A stretch of 64,000 nt of DNA from Fallopia convolvulus (taxonomy: Eukaryota > Streptophyta > Magnoliopsida > Caryophyllales > Polygonaceae). Below the pieces are notes generated by a model. That model was not told the DNA's origin. It did no database searches and saw only the letters and a program-made list of their open reading frames with translations. Numbering within the stretch: position 1 is the first letter of the stretch; every line of letters starts with the position of its first letter. Both the position numbers and the translations under genes were made by a program. The DNA lies in NCBI GenBank assembly GCA_964016875.1, contig OZ024721.1, forward strand, positions 36,622,823 through 36,686,822. Reading direction: 5' to 3'. This document shows, piece by piece, positions 22,045 through 33,372 of this stretch.

Positions 22045-25000
22045 CTAAGAGGTTGTTTCCCAAACTCCCTTGAAAATGTTGTGGGCAATATCAACCATGT
22101 ATTGGTCAACTTGTCTATCATTCACAGAGGAGACCGATTTCCCGATGCTCAGAAGATCCATGTATTTTGCAGCAAACACTCCGCAATCCCCACTACATAA
22201 ATTTACACACGAATTAGTAGCAATACTATGTAGTACGTAGTTGTAAGAAGTTGTGTTGGTGGCATAGAGCAAAAAAACAAAAAAAAAACATAGTCCTGTT
22301 GGTACATACCCACGTTTGTTCTGGCTCAAATTAGGGACCCGATTCCAAGGAAATTGTCTGCCACTCCTCCGATGTGAGTATTTTTTGGAAAGCGGCACAT
22401 ATTGGTTCATGAGCAGAGGAACTTGCCATAATACCGGCAAAAGCTGATCATGTAGTTGTTCGTCATCAAACAGATTGACATTACTGTCGTACGCATTAAC
22501 GCACCATTCCTTCAAGTCGATTTGGAGAGCTATACAGTGGCGATTGTGGACGTTGTATGGAACAAGTATTTCATCTGCTTCAACCCAACTCTTCCCATGA
22601 ACCTGCGATCGTTCTCCTTTGAAATATTTGATCATAGTAGGATCCTCAAATGCTATTGTTCCAGTTTTTTCTTGTGACTGCTGAAGTTCCCTCAAGAAGC
22701 CACTCCAAAATGTATCTAAAATAACCGTATTACGACATTTGCCGTTGTTTTCTTACGAAGGACGGCACAAATCTCCTCCATTTCCTGCAATTACAAGCAA
22801 GTCAACACAACCTTGTGTGCCACATCCGTTAGGCTTTGTCGGTGAAAGAAAAAAATTAGGACGTCAACAGTGTACCTCGCCGCCTAACCAATTTTGGTCG
22901 GAGTACTTTCAAAAAAGATGTTTTTGGCAAGTCAGCACCAGTCAATCCTCTTCGGGTCTTATGGGTCCTGAGCCATAAATGCATCATTACTAGATTGAAT
23001 GTGCGTCTAAAAACAGCTCATGACAGAAATCCAATGTATTAACCTTTTAGGAGACTCAATCCATTGTAGCAGATCTGTCATAAAAGTGACTTTGCGATTG
23101 TATGTAATCTTTTTCACCCGTCCAAGCTCTAAATCTTTAGATCACTACGTCGCCACCATACGGGGATGATTTTTCCTACAATTAAGCCGTTGTCCTGAAC
23201 TCTTGGGATCCTTAATTTTCCTTCCGGTACTCTTGGATTGTCCAGCCTTCTCACCTTCTCGAGTGTCCAACCACAAAGCCATGCGTTCTGCTGCAATCTT
23301 AGGATCATATACAACGCATGCCTGCATTGAATATCAAAGTGTTACAATAATCAACGAAACTTGAAACGTATAAAAAAGAACCAGCACCATGTTTTTATTA
23401 GATGACAGCATATCCTACAACCATGCATGGTTGATCATTCTTGCCTAGATCATCTGACTTATGAACATCCTCATCTTTGTCAACATACTTGGCAGCTTCT
23501 TCTGCAATCTTCGACACGCCAGCATCAATTTCCTGCAATCAATACATAAGTCATAGGCCTAAACGAATTGGCAATGGCTATTTGTATAAAGGGATTGGCA
23601 ACTGGCAAGATGAATTTCAGATTGAAAGGATAATGTTTCTAGTTCACAGGTATAACACCATATATACAGGTGCACTGGCACCCCCCTCCTCCTCGACCTT
23701 CTTATCAACTTCATGACGGACCTCTTCATTTTGTTCCTCCGTATCTTTTGCATCGCGTCCCAGCTTTTTGTTTTCAACTTCATTATTTTCCACTTCCCTA
23801 TGTTCTGAAGCCTCTCCCCCCTTGTAATCATTTTGAATTTCCTCGTCCACACCCTTGTTAACTTCTTCTCCAATGGCCTCTATGATTTCTTCCCCCTCAT
23901 CTTTTGCGAAAGGTTCCTCTGCCTCCCCTTTCTCATCATTTTGATTTTCCTCATCTTTTGCGAAAGTTTTATCTGCCTCCACTTTCTCATCATCTACCAC
24001 CTCCTCTTTTCCCTCAACATCTTTTTGCTCTTCTTTTGATTCTTCTTCTGATGATACTTCTTCTTCTGATTCGTCTGATTCTTCTTCTTCTTCCTCTGAC
24101 ATCTTTGAATCGTCCGACTCCTCAAATGCAGACTCACTATCATGTTTACAATGCTGATCTGCAACTGGATTCCTCGTGGTCAACTCCTCCAGATTTCTTA
24201 TTCTAATTTCCATACTCTGCAACCTATGCATGATCCCCAATTCCATACTCTCTAGCATGTTCTTCACATCTCTCAAACCAGACAATACCCCTAATGACCC
24301 TGGATCAGAAGTACTCGGGACGGCATCTGGAGCAACCGACCTCTTTCCTTTCACACTTGCAGTGGCTTTCTTAACAATCTTATCAAAATGAGCATCATCC
24401 TCTTCATCAGCGTAGCGAGAATACATTACAAACACCTCCTCATCATGGTCATCTGGATGCAATATTGGTTTCACTTCATTTTTTGGATCAGCTAAAGCAA
24501 TATCCAATATAGTGTGCTCAGGAGCATCTTCGGAAAACCAACGCATTCCCCTTGGACTTGCTGATGGCCTCAACCTTTTGGCAAACAGTACACCAAAATT
24601 GGGCACTGCCTCATACACCCACATTTGCATTAATAATCAATATATGAGTGATGATTAAATAGTTATTCAAAGAAAACGTACCATATCCTGTCACAAACAC
24701 ACAGATCACAAACAACAATTAAGAATAATTTTTTAGTGTCACATGATTTACCTGAAAGACAAGAGGCATTCCTTGTAGGGAGTATGGAATCCTGGGTGCG
24801 GTGGACTTTAGTTTTGCCTTCTCCAAAGTTTTCATCCTAGATGACAACGCAGATGTTAGACTTTGTGCAACTCCTCATACCCAGCCCGACCCCAGGGGTA
24901 AGCATAGAACGTTTCCATGCTCTCCAACAACTTCACATATTCAGGATTCACCAAACGGTTCTTATCAGATCCACGAATTACCCCCTCTACGATCAACAAG

Positions 25001-26098
25001 AGTGCCATCTTGAATTTGTAGTTGTCTGGATGTTTGTAATGTGAACATATCAATCAGATTTTGAAATGTGAGTTTTTGAACCTTAAAAAATCTCTGCATC
25101 ATGGTATTGTCCCCTTTGGTGTTCACAACAAGGGTTTGTCCACAACGTAAACTAGAGATTAAAGCATACTCATTCAGTGAAAACCTAAGCTCTTTGCCTC
25201 CAACCTCATACCATGACTCCCACTTCTTTTTTGCTTCCAGTTGTTTGTATAGCACAGCATGGATAGTTTGGCAAGAGTAAGACAATTGGTGAGGCATTTT
25301 CACAATCCTCCCAAATGGCCCATCCAAAATTCTTTTCCAACTTTCAGGGGTCAGCTCGTTCTCAATAATGCGAAGCAATGTAGTCCTTGAATTAATATTT
25401 ATCCTCCCATACAATGGTTCACCATTGTAATACTTGTACCGTATCTGCATGAACACAATGAAAAGACAATTTTATGATAAGATAAAGCTCAAGCACAAAC
25501 CTTGCCTCCTGTGATGCATGGTTTATATCCTTCCAAATATCTTACACCTATCTGCATGAAAATCGAACTATCCAAACAAAGTTTGGTTCTGGTGCGGACC
25601 GGAAAATTGAACTAGCCATTCATCAGACTATAGTTTCTATCAAATCACACACCTTAACACAACACATCTCAGAACTTCAAGGTAATGCAGGTTGAAAGGG
25701 TAATCGATATACTTACACTCTCTCTGAAGAAAATTGGTTCTGGTGTGGAAGTTTCGGAGTGCTATTTTTTCCCCCTTAATCTCACTAGATTTAAAAGTCT
25801 TCTCCGTCAATTTGGACTTCCTTTTATCTGGTGTCGATTTCTCATGTTTCGGTTCTACATTTGGAACTGTTTCAGAAGCCGTGACTTCAGGTGATTTCGC
25901 CTCTTTGCTTTTCACTTCAGCATCTTTGTTTGATTTCGACTTTGCCGGTTCAGAAACCTTCCTCCTGTGTTTCGACTTCGCCATGTCTGTTCTTTGGTGC
26001 TTCAACGGTTGCTTCTCTGTATTCGGATCTTCACGCTTTCTTTTTGCACCACAACCCTTCGTCGGTCTCGATTCCGTCTGGCCTCTTAGATCCGCCAT
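22045..26098 (-). CDS. DUF1985 - acidic linker - Ulp1 (C48) protease-type protein
   Basis: This is a spliced gene on the minus strand. Exon pieces in order are: 26098-25640, a Lys/Arg-rich nuclear-type N-terminus; about 25456-24856, a DUF1985-like domain ('LRFSLNEYALISSLRCG' and 'YAYPWGRAGYEEL'); about 24630-23644, a strongly acidic Glu/Asp linker with predicted coiled coil; a short exon near 23327-23129; and 22695-22045, an Ulp1 catalytic domain. The triad is visible as His in 'HNRHCIAL', Asp in 'VNAYDS' and Cys in 'SGDCGVFAAKYM'. An intron (GT...AG at about 22310-22195) splits the last two motifs. The family is common in plants, often linked to Mutator-like transposons, and is predicted to cleave SUMO-like conjugates in the nucleus. 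Exact splice borders are not fixed. It is head-to-head with a related gene at 26.7 kb. Confidence 0.7.
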
Positions 26099-26692
26099 TA
26101 ATGTACAGTACTTTTTAGGGTTTGTAGATATCCGATTCTACGAAATGATTATGGATTTCTAAGTTTTTGAAGGAAATTGGGGAAATTCGGAACTATCTCG
26201 ATCTTTTATGCCGGTTATGGTAGTTTTCGGCCTCTCTAATGGATTTTTGTGAATGTTCAGTGACGGTAATCCGATTTGGGGAAAGGTGGGAATGAAGAAG
26301 CTTTTTTTATGGTGGGCATATTAAAGGTCCATGAAGCGGTTTTCAAATGGTTTTACCCTATAATTGAAGAAACCCTATCTATCCGGTCATATAACATGCT
26401 TTAACTAGTCATAGACAAAAATATATAATTTCCTACAAATTGGGCCTACTTAATGAGATGGGTTGGCGGCCCATTCCGTTAATGACCCGACGATTTGTAC
26501 ACATTTCAATTAAATTTTTTTCCGGCTATCACCACAACTTTTCCTGAAACCTTTGAACTTCCCCTTGTCGATTGAGTTGCTCACAAATCAATCCCACTCG
26601 TCAAATTACTCTCCAAATTTCGATTCGTTGGCGTAGCGTCGCTCAAAAGTTGCATTCTTCATTTTCAGTTATTCTGTGAAGTACTGAACTAT
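26099..26692. promoter_or_regulatory. Shared upstream region of two divergent Ulp1-type genes
   Basis: About 590 bp separates the ATG of the minus gene (26098) from the likely ATG of the plus gene (26693). It is the only space for both promoters. I see no clear paired TATA boxes. The arrangement suggests a bidirectional promoter, or that both genes belong to one mobile unit. Confidence 0.4.
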
Positions 26693-29600
26693 ATGTCCAG
26701 ACGGAAGAGCCTGAAGGAGATGTACCATGGTGCCTCTTCCTCTAACTCAGCAATCAGGGTTGAATGTGCGTAATTATAAAAATTGTAGGCTTGCTGCCGC
26801 TTACTCATGGCTTTCAGTTCGATTTCCGCTCTTACTGGCACATGTTCAAGTCAAAGGACGAACTTAAAGTATTTAGGGTTCATTGTGTTCGATGATATGA
26901 ACTTGACACTTTTTTGTTCCTTTTTATGCGAAACGAATTTATATATGCAGATGTTGGGGCATAAATCGACTAATCACTATATGAGATATAGAGTGTGCAA
27001 TCCACTGAAAATGTTGATAACGCAGTTGCACATTTCTTTTTTTTAATGGTGTTTCAGAAACGACTGTTGATGATCAATCCAGTGAGGACCAGAAATCAGG
27101 CCCACGGAAAGTGGTTGCTAATTCGGCCAAGAGGACCAGAAATCAGCAAAATCAGAGAGCAACGGCTTCCCCTGCAACAAAAAAACGTAAACGGACCGAG
27201 CCTGAGACCTCAAAATCGAAATACAAAGAGAAGGTTTTCAAATACAGGGCAAGTCCTAATCTGTTTGTCGAAGTCATCACAGCCCTGACTCCCCTGCAAG
27301 AGGTCGCCCTAAAACGTGCTGGTTTTTCTTGCTTTTTGGATTATCAGATTACAAACAACCCATTGGAACTTGGGTACTATCTAGCAGAAAAATTTGATGC
27401 ACACAATTGTTGCTTAAGACTTGATGTTGATAAGGTTGTCCACATAATGGATGAAGATGTGCACAACTACTTAGGTCTCCCAGCAGGCCCTGTTTCTATC
27501 GACCTTTCAAGTAACCGTAGGAATCAAAGACTTTGTGCTGAATTCAGAGCGCAGTTTGGCCCAGATGCGGGAGATATTACACGTTCCATGCTTAAGACCG
27601 TCATTCTTGATAAAGAGAAACAGAACAGCGGAGCGCAATTCATTAGGAACATCATGATCTTGTTCCTGAATTGTGTTGTGGGAGAGTGCTCCTCCAACGG
27701 GAAGTTGAAGATGACCTTACTCCCACTGCTTAAGAAGGTTGAAAAGATACGTAGCTACAACTGGTGCCATTACCTTCTGAAGAAACTGGTTGAGGCCAAG
27801 AAGTCATGGTCCCCTACTTCACAATTCAAGGGACCTCTCCTGTTACTTACTGTAAGTCTAACGAACTCGTGTTGTGCATGTGCTTTTTCCATGCATATAT
27901 TTCCCAGTCCATTTTGTGTATAGTGATCATTGTGCTAGCTTTTTCAGTCCATTTTGTGTATAATCATGTCACAAATTGCTTTTCACAGCTCATGTATGTT
28001 GACCGTGTGGCTGGCAAGAAGGATCCGCCCACAAGAATTTATCCGATCATAAAGGGTTGGACTACCATCATGGTCATAGAGAGGGAGGAGGAAGACAGGG
28101 ACTCAGGGTGGTTTGGAAGACGTAGTCTCCGTGGACCGGCCACTTTTGATCATGTTGAATCTGTCAACGAAGTGGACGACATGGATGATATGCCAGATGT
28201 AACCACGGATCCGCCATCAAACAGTCTAAGGCCCGATCCAAATGCTGCTCTAGTGAAAGAGCATGCAACGTTTGCGGCTCGGGTAATGGGGGAAATTAAG
28301 GGGTTTTGTTTGAGGGCTGATGACGCTCCTTCAAACGTGGCAAATTCATCCAAATTCAAGGACATCAATGGTGTCGTGTGTGCCATTTTCATTGAATTGG
28401 GGTTGCACTACACCAACGGTGGAATTCATGGGCGATGATAAATTCATCAAAACTCTTGATCATGCAGAACAGTACTTTGCCGAAGTTGTCGGGCAGGAAA
28501 GTGACATCAATATGGACGGAGGAAAATCAAAGGTTCATGATAATGTTGATGCCGCGTCTGAAATGGATTATGCGGAGGATGATATTGCTGAGAATGACAC
28601 TGCCGCTCTTGATGTCGTGCTGGGTGCAGCTCATCCTCCAAGGGAAGATGAGGATGAAATTATTGCACATGATGTTTGTGAGGATGAAGATCCTCCCATT
28701 GATGGTGACGATGATCACCTTAGTGGTTCTGCTGATTCCAGGGGGGATGCTGATTGCAATCCAAGTGCTCAGGAGGATGCCAGAATAGGGTTGCTCAGAA
28801 CACGCCGGTCACGATGATCAGAATAGGGTTGCTGGTGTTAAGCCCAGTGGTGAGAAATTCACTGCCCTTGAGGTAAACATGACCTGCTATCAATTATTCA
28901 CTTCTCTCCCTTAAAAATGGAGGGTTCTCTTACTCTTTTTGTTTGTCTCTCTGTTTGATATTGTACACATTGCCATGTCAATTCAAAAATCAGGACATTC
29001 AGGAGTTGTTCTGGAGCGATGTCATGACTGTGGCACGCGTTAATGTAGAGGCCTGTAACAAATTAGGGTAATTACCTAGTTTTTTATGGGCTAATAACAA
29101 CGATCATGCATCATTTGATTTTACAGGATGACATGGCTGGAACCTCTTGTCCTGGAAGTTCTCATGATCAAGCCGAACCGCTGTTTCCGCTCAATCGGCC
29201 AACCGGTACTGGAAGTTCGCAAGATTCTCGTGTTGATGGTGATGATGGTCATAGCAGTAGTGACAGGGACAGTGGTTCTAGTATTTCTAGTGATGATCGC
29301 GATGACGATCGACCTCCTACGAATTGCCCGGGTCGGATTGTACATTTGATCTGCCTGCCTTGCCCAAAACCTTGACCCACTTTGGAATATAAACAGGAGT
29401 TGATTTGCTTTACTAGACGTCAAAATGCTGAGGAGAGAAAGTTAGACGACTTTGTTAAAACTGCATTGGAAGTCCAGGGGTACTTCATCCTTTCATATAT
29501 ATGTTTCAAAGTATCCGAATCTTTATGATCGGTCTGTTATACTTCAGTTTATACCCGACCATTACTCGTTCTACTGCAGGGAGGTTGTGTTCAGGAATCA

Positions 29601-30820
29601 AACTCTTGGGGAGAGCGTTACGCGCAGCGACCTTGACTCTCTTACACGCGGAATCTATATCATGCAGACCAAGGTTATAGACTTGTTCATTCTAATATTG
29701 AATCACAGAGAATTGGCCCCGGATGCGTCGTTCCCAAGGAGATTCTTTGCAACCACGACTCTTGTATGTGCAATTATACATTCATCTCTTACGTTATTTG
29801 GGACTGTTGGCTTGATTATACTGATTCAGTGCGTTTTCCATCTTCGATCATTTCAGACAGGATCAATGATGACCATGGTAAAGACGATTAGTGAGTTGCA
29901 AGACATTTTTAACAAAAGCATGACAATTGAATTGCGCAGGATGAACACGGCACAGGCTGACGATGTTCATATGGTAAGAACTAAGAACTCTGCCTCATAT
30001 AATCAAAATTTTTCTATGGGCCTCATTATGTTACACAAATGCGTCGTGTGTTCCTGCGTTGGATTGCCTTTTTGTATGTGCATTATTGGGTAAATCATAG
30101 ACAACGTTTGTTCACTTTTATAGCTATGTCTATCCCCTTATTTGAAATAGTGGTGCTTCCCATTCCATATGGAACGGGATATGTTTTATGTCACAATAAA
30201 TGTCAAACATCCGAGGTTTGACCTCATTACTCTTTCTACGGGGAAGGACACGCGCACTTGGATGAAACGTTACATTGTAAGACTGGTAAGCTCATTGCCT
30301 CAATTTCTATTGATTTCATATAAAGCTTGTTGTTTTGTATTTTCCTTGTATTAACATGTGTATGTTGTGTTTGATCAAATTGCAGCGAAAGGTACTCCAG
30401 GATTTCTTCAAATTCAAGGGTCTGGATGACCAATATAATTTGCTCAAGGGCCACCAATATATTAGACCAACAACTTTAGACTTGCCTTCGCGGCATCTAA
30501 ACTGGGACATAGAAATACGAGATGTAGGAGTGTTTCTAATGTACCACATGCATACCTACATGGGCAATGGTATGGCTGGTTGGAGGTACCAACTTTGCGA
30601 CATTCAGGAATCTTGTACATGCCCATCTGTGCGGATGAAAAATCTCCGAATTATTTACTTGAACATGATTCTGACATCCGATCTGAACGATGCTACACTA
30701 AGGGAGCAGATTCTCCGCCAGGCAAGGCAAGGGAATTACCAAGTTGTACCCCATCTTCAGCAAGGCAAGGCAAGGCAAGGCAAGGGAGCAGATTCTTCAA
30801 CACTTAAGGTTGTAAAATGA
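26693..30820 (+). pseudogene. Second Ulp1-type gene, decayed, catalytic Cys replaced
   Basis: The likely start ATG 26693 gives MSRRKSLKEMYHGASSS. An intron follows to the 'tttcag' before 27058, then a basic stretch and a helical domain up to the donor at 27852. The next exon starts 27989 after 'ttcacag' ('LMYVDRVAGKKDPP'). An acidic region follows with a frame change near 28430. The C-terminal C48-like domain is in pieces from about 29560 ('REVVFRNQTLGESVTRSDLDSL') to 30820. The catalytic-Cys motif reads 'DVGVFLMYHMHTYMG', with Val where active relatives have Cys, and the His-Trp pair before 'FYVTINVKHP' is also changed. These changes and frame breaks indicate an inactive protease. It may be a pseudogene or a catalytically dead paralogue. 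Confidence 0.55.
30762..30785. repeat. Short tandem repeat (ggcaa)n
   Basis: About five 'ggcaa' units, plus related 'ggcaaggcaaggg' at 30720-30733, lie near the 3' end of the decayed Ulp1-type gene and have probably scrambled its C-terminus. Confidence 0.7.
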
Positions 30821-31224
30821 ATTGGCTGATGTATATTTGTACGTTGTTTAATTGTCTGATGAATGTATTTGGTTGGATAAGCGGATCTGGTTTGTAAGCA
30901 CATAGTTATTAATTTTGTACACTCAAGGTGGCTGCAATGCAAGCTCAAGCTGCATGAAAATGTTGATAACCTACTTCCTAATTTTGTTCGTCATTAGCAT
31001 ACATTATGGGTTCACCAAATGCGATTAAATGTCATAACCTTTACATAGTAACTTAAAACATCATAGCTATCCACGGATACATCTTCCCACAAAGTTCACA
31101 AACCCATAAGTGAGTTAATTTCCATATTAAGTTAACACTAGCTAGTTCAATTACCCAAAAACCATTTGATTTGCAATTCGCCGAATAATTTCCCAAAAAT
31201 CCACATTGACATGCATCCATGAGG
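30821..31224. other. Convergent spacer, nothing recognised
   Basis: AT-rich spacer between the 3' ends of the plus-strand Ulp1-type gene and the minus-strand B3 gene. I see only ordinary 3'-flank sequence. Confidence 0.5.
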
Positions 31225-32475
31225 TCAGCCCTTGATAATGTCCACCGAATACCTCTGAAGCTCTGGATCGAGGGGTGTGAGCATGCATCCATCTCCTTTC
31301 ACCAATTTCTGGGCCTGCACAAACTCACGCCATCCGGTCTGCAGTTGAACACGACAGCCCCTCCCTTTTACAAACTTGTACTTCAGCGAGTACGTCTTGT
31401 TTCCGACATGAAGAATCATATCTCTGAGCTGGTGCTGTTTCTTTTCACCGAAATTGGCTCGACTGAAGGCCGTGGGAATTATCTGTCAAATAGTCGATAA
31501 AGGCTTTAGGTGCGTGTGTACATAATACATATGCTGTGTTCAGTGCAGTGCATATACCAACTTAATTACCGGCCCGTAGTCAGCATGTACATGCCGCTCT
31601 TCCACCGTCAGTACGCATACTTCACCCGACCCTTTATAAACAATTGGACCTATAATTACAAGGTAAGATGGTGTATCAGTTGGCTCTGCACGATATAATA
31701 TGCATCAATCTCCAAATATTAACTGAACCATATACTATCATACACAGAATGATATCTTGTCATGAAAACATTATCTAGTCGTACGTACAACAAATTGTAT
31801 CCTGTCATATAATAGGTGGTATCATGTCACTTAATTATGTGTACATTACACGGTAAGATTGTGTATAAGTTGGTTTGTACCATATAATCTTCAACGCTTT
31901 TGCAAACAATAGAAAAAGCTTAATCTAAAAGTTTGTGGTGAAGTACTTACCCAAGAACCCCTCAATGGCAGGTATTATCTCTTCATCCTCTTCCTTGATC
32001 GTTGGTAGTTTATTGAACACTTGCAAGCTCTTAAATTTCGTACGTCTAAGCCGTTCAGCATAATTCAATTGATTGCCTCCTCTGCCAAATATCTTGACGT
32101 AGAACCTTTCTTTCAAGTCGAACCTGAAGCACAGAATGTACCCTAGAGAAAGGGAATACCTTCTTGTAAATTCCGCCCATCCTGTGGTTATTTTTATTCC
32201 CTGACCCTTGGAGAGCTTTACTGGCCATTTCTTGGTTTCACACACAATGAATCCAGAGTCTGGTATCGACCGCTTGTATTCCTTCACAAACGCAAGGGGC
32301 ATGGGCTGTGTGTCCAAGATGTTCAGTAGTGATCAATGAAACAAAAATACGAATATGGTGAATATATATGCATTCTATTGTTGTTCCAATAGTTTCTTAC
32401 CATATCGGACAATAACTCTTCGCTTACAATAATTCTCACGAACCGTGTATCGCACCTGCGATTATCCTTTTCCAT
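31225..32475 (-). CDS. B3-domain (REM-type) DNA-binding protein, two B3 domains
   Basis: Exon 1 (32475-32401) starts MEKDNRRCDTRFVRII and ends at a GTAAGA donor. Exon 2 (32305-31951) follows an 'acacag' acceptor and gives 'PMPLAFVKEYKR', 'WPVKLSKGQGIKITTGWAEFTRRYSLSLGYILCFRFD', the rest of a B3 fold. Exon 3 (31482-31225) encodes a second B3 domain: 'IIPTAFSRANF', 'YKFVKGRGCRVQLQTGWREFVQAQKLVKGDGCM', ending 'VDIIKG'. REM-type B3 proteins are plant nuclear DNA-binding factors. The phases do not close between exons 2 and 3 (one extra base), so either a small exon in 31500-31940 is missed or the gene is damaged. A shorter product than most REM proteins is expected (about 230 residues). Confidence 0.7.
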
Positions 32476-32541
32476 CTTCCTGTCATAAACATCATCTATT
32501 AAGTTGTAGGTCCCACTATATCATTTCCCTAAACACAATAT

Positions 32542-32880
32542 ATGCAACACAGATTCCAGAAACACAAACTCAAGATGCATTCAAGATTGCACATTCAAGA
32601 TTGCAGTCTCAATATGCATGCATTGCACACTCAAGATTACTTGCACACTCAATATTGCAGGCTCAATATGAATATGAATGCATTGCACACTCCAGACACT
32701 CAATATTGCAGTCTCAATATGAATATGCATGCATTGCACACTCAAGATTACTTGCACACTCAATATGAATATGAATGCATCGCACACTCCAGACACTCAA
32801 TATTGCAGTCTCAATATGAATATGCATGCATTGCACACTCTAGATGAATGAATTGCACACTCCATATTGCATTCTCAATA
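32542..32880. repeat. Higher-order AT-rich tandem repeat upstream of B3 gene
   Basis: Short phrases 'attgcacactc', 'aagattacttgcac', 'actcaatattgcagtctcaatatgaatatg' (in parts) recur many times in mixed order, with larger units of about 110-130 bp (for example 32605-32740 against 32725-32850). It lies in the B3 promoter region. The 'attgcacact' word is shared with the repeats at 11.2, 16.9 and 18.7 kb. Confidence 0.8.
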
Positions 32881-33028
32881 TGCATTAAAAAAATTGACAA
32901 CCAACTTCCTAATTTCCCCATATTCCTCTGCATCACAATTGGAGTACTTTTGCAAAGCCAAATTTACAGAATCTGGAATCGATTGTATTCACATTCACCG
33001 GAGAAATAAATCTTTATAACACACTAAT

Positions 33029-33144
33029 TATTAAGCCCATCGGGGTTCCATCCTAAAACCAATTGGCAATAGGAGGAGTAGCCCGAGGGTATATATACTA
33101 GGCAAGATATGTCCCAACTTTAGATGTGGGAATCCATTCTAATA
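33029..33144 (-). repeat. TRIM 3' LTR (left copy)
   Basis: 116-bp LTR, identical to 33252-33367 except 'gaggagtagcc' against 'gaggagcagcc'. The near identity suggests a recent insertion. Confidence 0.9.
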
Positions 33145-33251
33145 CGCCCCCGCAAGTGCAACTGGGGGAACTAGCCCAGTTGACACTTGGACAACACGAC
33201 AGGGCGGGCATAGGATCGAGAGAGGCCGTTTGGCGAATAGCTCTGATACCA

Positions 33252-33367
33252 TATTAAGCCCATCGGGGTTCCATCCTAAAACCAATTGGCAATAGGAGGA
33301 GCAGCCCGAGGGTATATATACTAGGCAAGATATGTCCCAACTTTAGATGTGGGAATCCATTCTAATA
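33252..33367 (-). repeat. TRIM 5' LTR (right copy)
   Basis: 116-bp LTR directly followed (on the minus strand) by the tRNA-Met primer-binding site and flanked on its outer side by the CTAAT target duplication. Confidence 0.9.
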
Positions 33368-33372
33368 CTAAT

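Larger units (their letters stand above)
33029..33367 (-). mobile_element. Complete TRIM (terminal-repeat retrotransposon in miniature), 339 bp
   Basis: There are two 116-bp direct repeats (33029-33144 and 33252-33367) with one visible difference and a 107-bp internal part. On the minus strand the 5' LTR is followed with no gap by TGGTATCAGAGC (33251-33240), the classic primer-binding site for initiator tRNA-Met. The purine tract GGGGGCG (33151-33145) abuts the 3' LTR. The LTRs contain a 'gtatatatac' TATA. A perfect 5-bp target duplication CTAAT flanks the element (33024-33028, 33368-33372). It has no coding capacity. LTR ends read TA...TA rather than TG...CA, apparently by mutation or as a feature of this family. 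Confidence 0.93.

Noticed and set aside
23833..24206. Hydrophobic plus-strand frames rich in Leu/Phe
   Set aside because: These are the antisense of the Glu/Asp-rich linker of the minus-strand Ulp1 gene, where GAA/GAG codons read backwards give TTC/CTC.
32542..32880. CRISPR-like array
   Set aside because: The repeats are irregular, AT-rich and contiguous without unique spacers of fixed length, and the DNA is plant nuclear.
33029..33367. Two copies of a promoter or a segmental duplication
   Set aside because: The primer-binding site, purine tract and perfect 5-bp target duplication make a TRIM the clear explanation.
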